Made by a program: the position numbers and the translations under genes. Of a stretch of 64,000 nucleotides of DNA, positions 61,674 through 64,000 are shown in pieces. The notes below the pieces were generated by a model. That model saw only the letters and a list, made by a program, of their open reading frames with translations, was not told where the DNA came from and searched no databases. Within the stretch, counting starts at the first letter, position 1; every line of letters starts with the position of its first letter. The DNA is taken from NCBI RefSeq assembly GCF_003096715.1, contig NZ_QEOL01000032.1, positions 18,258 to 82,257 of the forward strand. The letters are read 5' to 3'. The DNA is from Paraburkholderia silvatlantica (lineage in GTDB: Bacteria; Pseudomonadota; Gammaproteobacteria; Burkholderiales; Burkholderiaceae).

Positions 61674-62213
61674 ATGACGGTTGCCTGGCTGGGAATCGGC
61701 GCGAATCTGGGGGATGCGCGCCAGACTCTCAAAGACGCGGTTGTGTGTCTCGCTCAACAGCACACCCTCACCGTCGTCGCCAAATCGAGTCTGTACCGCA
61801 CCGCGCCCATCGACGCGGGCGGCGACGACTATTACAACTGCGTCGTGAAGATCGAGACGAGTCTCGACGTTCGCGCGCTGCTCGGCCTGTGCCAGCGCGT
61901 GGAGCATCATTTCGGCCGGGAGCGTCCCTTTCGCAACGCGCCCCGCACGCTCGACATCGACATCCTGCTTTACGGCGACGCAGCCATCGACGAAACCGAC
62001 CTGACCGTGCCGCATCCGCGCATGACCGGCCGCGCTTTCGCGCTCGTGCCGCTCGTCGAGATCGATCCCGAACTCGTGATTCCGGGCCTGGGACCCGCCA
62101 GCGCGTTTCTCGGCGCCGTGGCCGACCAGCGCATCGAGAAGGTCAAGCCGTTGTGCCAGTGCATGGGCGCGGCGCCCGCACCGGACACGCCGCCTTCCGG
62201 CAACTGCCGATGA
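61674..62213 (+). CDS. folK: 2-amino-4-hydroxy-6-hydroxymethyldihydropteridine diphosphokinase
   Basis: 179 residues. Pyrophosphorylates hydroxymethyldihydropterin in folate synthesis. WLGIGANLGDARQTLKDAV, SSLYRTAPIDAGGDDYYNCV, and the signature ERPFRNAPRTLDIDILLYGD with VPHPRMTGRAFALVPL. Overlaps the kinase gene by four bases (ATGA). Confidence 0.95.
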   Translation: MTVAWLGIGANLGDARQTLKDAVVCLAQQHTLTVVAKSSLYRTAPIDAGGDDYYNCVVKIETSLDVRALLGLCQRVEHHFGRERPFRNAPRTLDIDILLYGDAAIDETDLTVPHPRMTGRAFALVPLVEIDPELVIPGLGPASAFLGAVADQRIEKVKPLCQCMGAAPAPDTPPSGNCR

Positions 62214-62929
62214 GCACGACGCCCCTGCCGATTTTCACCGCGGTCACGGCTGCCACCGCGGTCACCACGCGCACCACGCGGCCAGCCGCGCTCCAGTACA
62301 TCGTGATCGAAGGGCCCGTCGGCGCGGGCAAGACCACGCTCGCCACGCGGCTCGCCGAGCGCTGGTCGATGCAGACGCTCTTCGAATCGAACGCCGACAA
62401 TCCGTTTCTGGAGCGCGTGTATCGCGACACCGCGCCCTCGCCGCACGCGCTCGCCGCGCAGCTGCATATCGCCTTGCAGCGTGAGCAGCTTTCGCGCGAC
62501 GTGGCCGCGCGCCGCGAAGCGGGCGTGCCGCTCGTGACGAATTTCCTTGCCGAACGCAACGATCTGTTCGCACGCCTCACGCTCGCCGAAGACGAACTGC
62601 CGCTCTACCGCGCGCTCGCCTCGCGTCTCACGTCATCGGCGCCCCTGCCCGACCTCGTCGTCTATCTGCAGGCGAGCCCCGAGGCGCTGTACGCGCGCAT
62701 CCAGAAGCGGGCGTTGCCGCGCGAGCTGTCTATTTCGAGTGCGTTCCTGCGTGCGCTGTGCGATAGCTACAACGATTTTTTCTATCATTACGATCATGCG
62801 CCGGTGCTCACCGTCGGCGCGGAGCATCTGGATCTGCCAGATTCCGATGCGGACCTCGCGCTCGTCGCCGAACGTATCGAGACGATGCGCGGCCGCAAGG
62901 AATCCTTCGTCAAGGGCACGTCGCTATAA
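62210..62929 (+). CDS. Deoxynucleoside kinase family protein
   Basis: 239 residues. P-loop IVIEGPVGAGKTTLATRLAE, FESNADNPFLERVYRD, the LID region IQKRALPRELSISSAFLRAL and DSYNDFFYHYDHAP fit the deoxyadenosine/deoxyguanosine kinase group. Always found between folK and panB in this lineage; substrate not provable here. Confidence 0.88.
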   Translation: MSTTPLPIFTAVTAATAVTTRTTRPAALQYIVIEGPVGAGKTTLATRLAERWSMQTLFESNADNPFLERVYRDTAPSPHALAAQLHIALQREQLSRDVAARREAGVPLVTNFLAERNDLFARLTLAEDELPLYRALASRLTSSAPLPDLVVYLQASPEALYARIQKRALPRELSISSAFLRALCDSYNDFFYHYDHAPVLTVGAEHLDLPDSDADLALVAERIETMRGRKESFVKGTSL

Positions 62930-62995
62930 CCGCCTGATCGACGCGATCGAGCGGCGCGCCCCCTCCCGTCTTTCCCTTTCCCAACGGATTTCCCC

Positions 62996-63811
62996 ATGAC
63001 TTACCTGCAGGAAACGAGCCGCAGCGCGGTCACCGTGCCCAAACTCCAGGCCATGCGCGATGCGGGCGAGCGCATCGCAATGCTGACGTGCTATGACGCG
63101 AGCTTCTCCGCGCTGTGCGACCGCGCGGGCGTCGATACGGTGCTGATCGGCGACTCGCTCGGCAACGTGCTTCAGGGGCACACCACGACGCTGCCCGTCA
63201 CCATCGACGACATCGCCTATCACACGGCGTGCGTGGCGCGCGCGCAAACGAAGGCGCTGATCGTCGCCGATCTGCCGTTCGGCACTTTCGGCACGCCCGA
63301 AGACGCGTTTGCAAACTCGGTGAAGCTCATGCGCGCCGGCGCGCAGATGGTGAAGATCGAGGGCGGCGAATGGCTCGCGCGCACGGTGAAGATGCTGGTG
63401 GAGCGCGCCGTGCCCGTGTGCGCGCACATCGGCCTCACGCCGCAGTCGGTGCATGCGTTCGGCGGCTTCAAGGTGCAGGGCAAGAGCGATGCGGCCGCCA
63501 CGCAGCTCATTCGCGACGCGCTGGCGCTGCAGGACGCGGGCGCGCAGCTCGTGGTGATCGAGGCCGTGCCCGCCGCACTCGGTGCGGAAGTCACGAAGCA
63601 ACTGCGCATTCCGACCATCGGCATTGGCGCGGGCGTGGACTGCTCGGGCCAGGTGCTCGTGCTGCACGACATGCTCGGCATTTTCCCCGGCAAGCGGCCG
63701 CGCTTCGTGAAGGACTTCATGGCGGGCCAGCCCGATATCGAATCGGCCGTGCGCGCGTATGTGCAGGCCGTGAAGGAAGGCACGTTCCCGGGGCCCGGGC
63801 ACGTGTTCTGA
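62996..63811 (+). CDS. panB: 3-methyl-2-oxobutanoate hydroxymethyltransferase
   Basis: 271 residues. The first committed step of pantothenate (CoA) synthesis. IAMLTCYDASFSALCDRAGV, VLIGDSLGNVLQGHTTTLPV, VKIEGGEWLARTVKMLVERA and CAHIGLTPQSVHAFGGFKVQ match throughout, including the metal-binding aspartates. End of the folK-dNK-panB run. Confidence 0.97.
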   Translation: MTYLQETSRSAVTVPKLQAMRDAGERIAMLTCYDASFSALCDRAGVDTVLIGDSLGNVLQGHTTTLPVTIDDIAYHTACVARAQTKALIVADLPFGTFGTPEDAFANSVKLMRAGAQMVKIEGGEWLARTVKMLVERAVPVCAHIGLTPQSVHAFGGFKVQGKSDAAATQLIRDALALQDAGAQLVVIEAVPAALGAEVTKQLRIPTIGIGAGVDCSGQVLVLHDMLGIFPGKRPRFVKDFMAGQPDIESAVRAYVQAVKEGTFPGPGHVF

Positions 63812-63978
63812 GCCGGCGATTTTGCTTCGGGGAATGAAAAGCGCGCGCCGTCTGGGGTACCCGTACCACAAAGGTGCTGTTTTTTCGCTGATTGGCCCTG
63901 AGACCCAGCCCTTTCAAGGTCTTTGTGCGTCAAACCTGGTAACCTGGCGGCCTGTTCAAGGATGGCGGGTACGAAGGA

Positions 63979-64000
63979 ATGTTTGACGAGGTGATGAAGC
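63979..64000 (+). CDS. Possible start of a further gene, cut by the window
   Basis: ATG TTT GAC GAG GTG ATG AAG: seven codons, MFDEVMK, preceded very closely by AAGGA. The 167 bp after panB (63812-63978) show no terminator I can defend and no other gene. The opening recalls circularly permuted ATP-grasp proteins, but seven residues prove nothing. Confidence 0.25.

Overview
The window is chromosomal DNA of a GC-rich betaproteobacterium, most likely a Burkholderia sensu lato member (Paraburkholderia or Caballeronia type). The protein families and gene orders support this: kynR facing kynB-kynU-kynA; purM facing hda-HAD phosphatase-pcnB-folK-deoxynucleoside kinase-panB; queG-ogt-xerD-ybaK-plsY; hmgA-fahA overlapping by four bases. 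Species cannot be named from the sequence alone. No rRNA, tRNA or CRISPR array was seen.

Left host arm, 1-39.7 kb. An aspartate decarboxylase/antiporter operon (asdA-aspT) is followed by the wreck of a second aspT and a divergent LysR gene. Next come a crotonase, a CadC/ToxR-like cytoplasmic regulator, two MFS exporters, the homogentisate branch of tyrosine breakdown (hmgA, fahA), a degenerate EAL protein, murB, yajQ, an ArsR/SRPBCC pair with a clear operator, an acyltransferase, a chemoreceptor, and housekeeping genes (plsY, ybaK, xerD, ogt, queG, tsaE, amiC). After these lie eamA, a pirin, cnoX, a bifunctional manC, a Crp/Fnr regulator, tcdA, pdxH, cfa, a DUF72 protein and msrA.

The island, about 39.62-52.05 kb. 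A strikingly AT-rich insertion of about 12.4 kb splits the 5' end of msrA. The crossover core TTCTGGTGC encodes the F-W-C of the catalytic GCFWC motif. The island supplies a new start, ribosome site and first codons, so msrA stays intact, while the host's original 21-codon start fragment is stranded at the far end. The island encodes a tyrosine integrase beside attL, an H-NS-like protein, two unknown proteins, a likely oriT, a MobC/MOBP relaxase operon with small membrane and HNH-like proteins, a P2 gpA-type HUH replication initiator, and a ribbon-helix-helix-led operon ending in a full-length DotA/TraY-family protein. There is no other type IV secretion gene, no coupling protein and no phage structural gene. 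I read it as an integrative mobilizable element that can replicate and that carries one subunit of somebody else's IncI/Dot-type transfer machine. By analogy with SGI1, it may swap that subunit into a helper plasmid's pore, possibly to escape TraY-directed entry exclusion. This is the most interesting object in the window.

Right host arm, 52.1-64 kb. The old msrA leader has a 12-bp tandem repeat. It is followed by a flavin reductase, kynR, the kynurenine operon kynBUA, purM, a remnant of an AI-2E/PerM-type transporter, an unusually long hda, and the HAD-pcnB-folK-dNK-panB operon with overlapping start/stop codons. A new gene may begin at the right edge.
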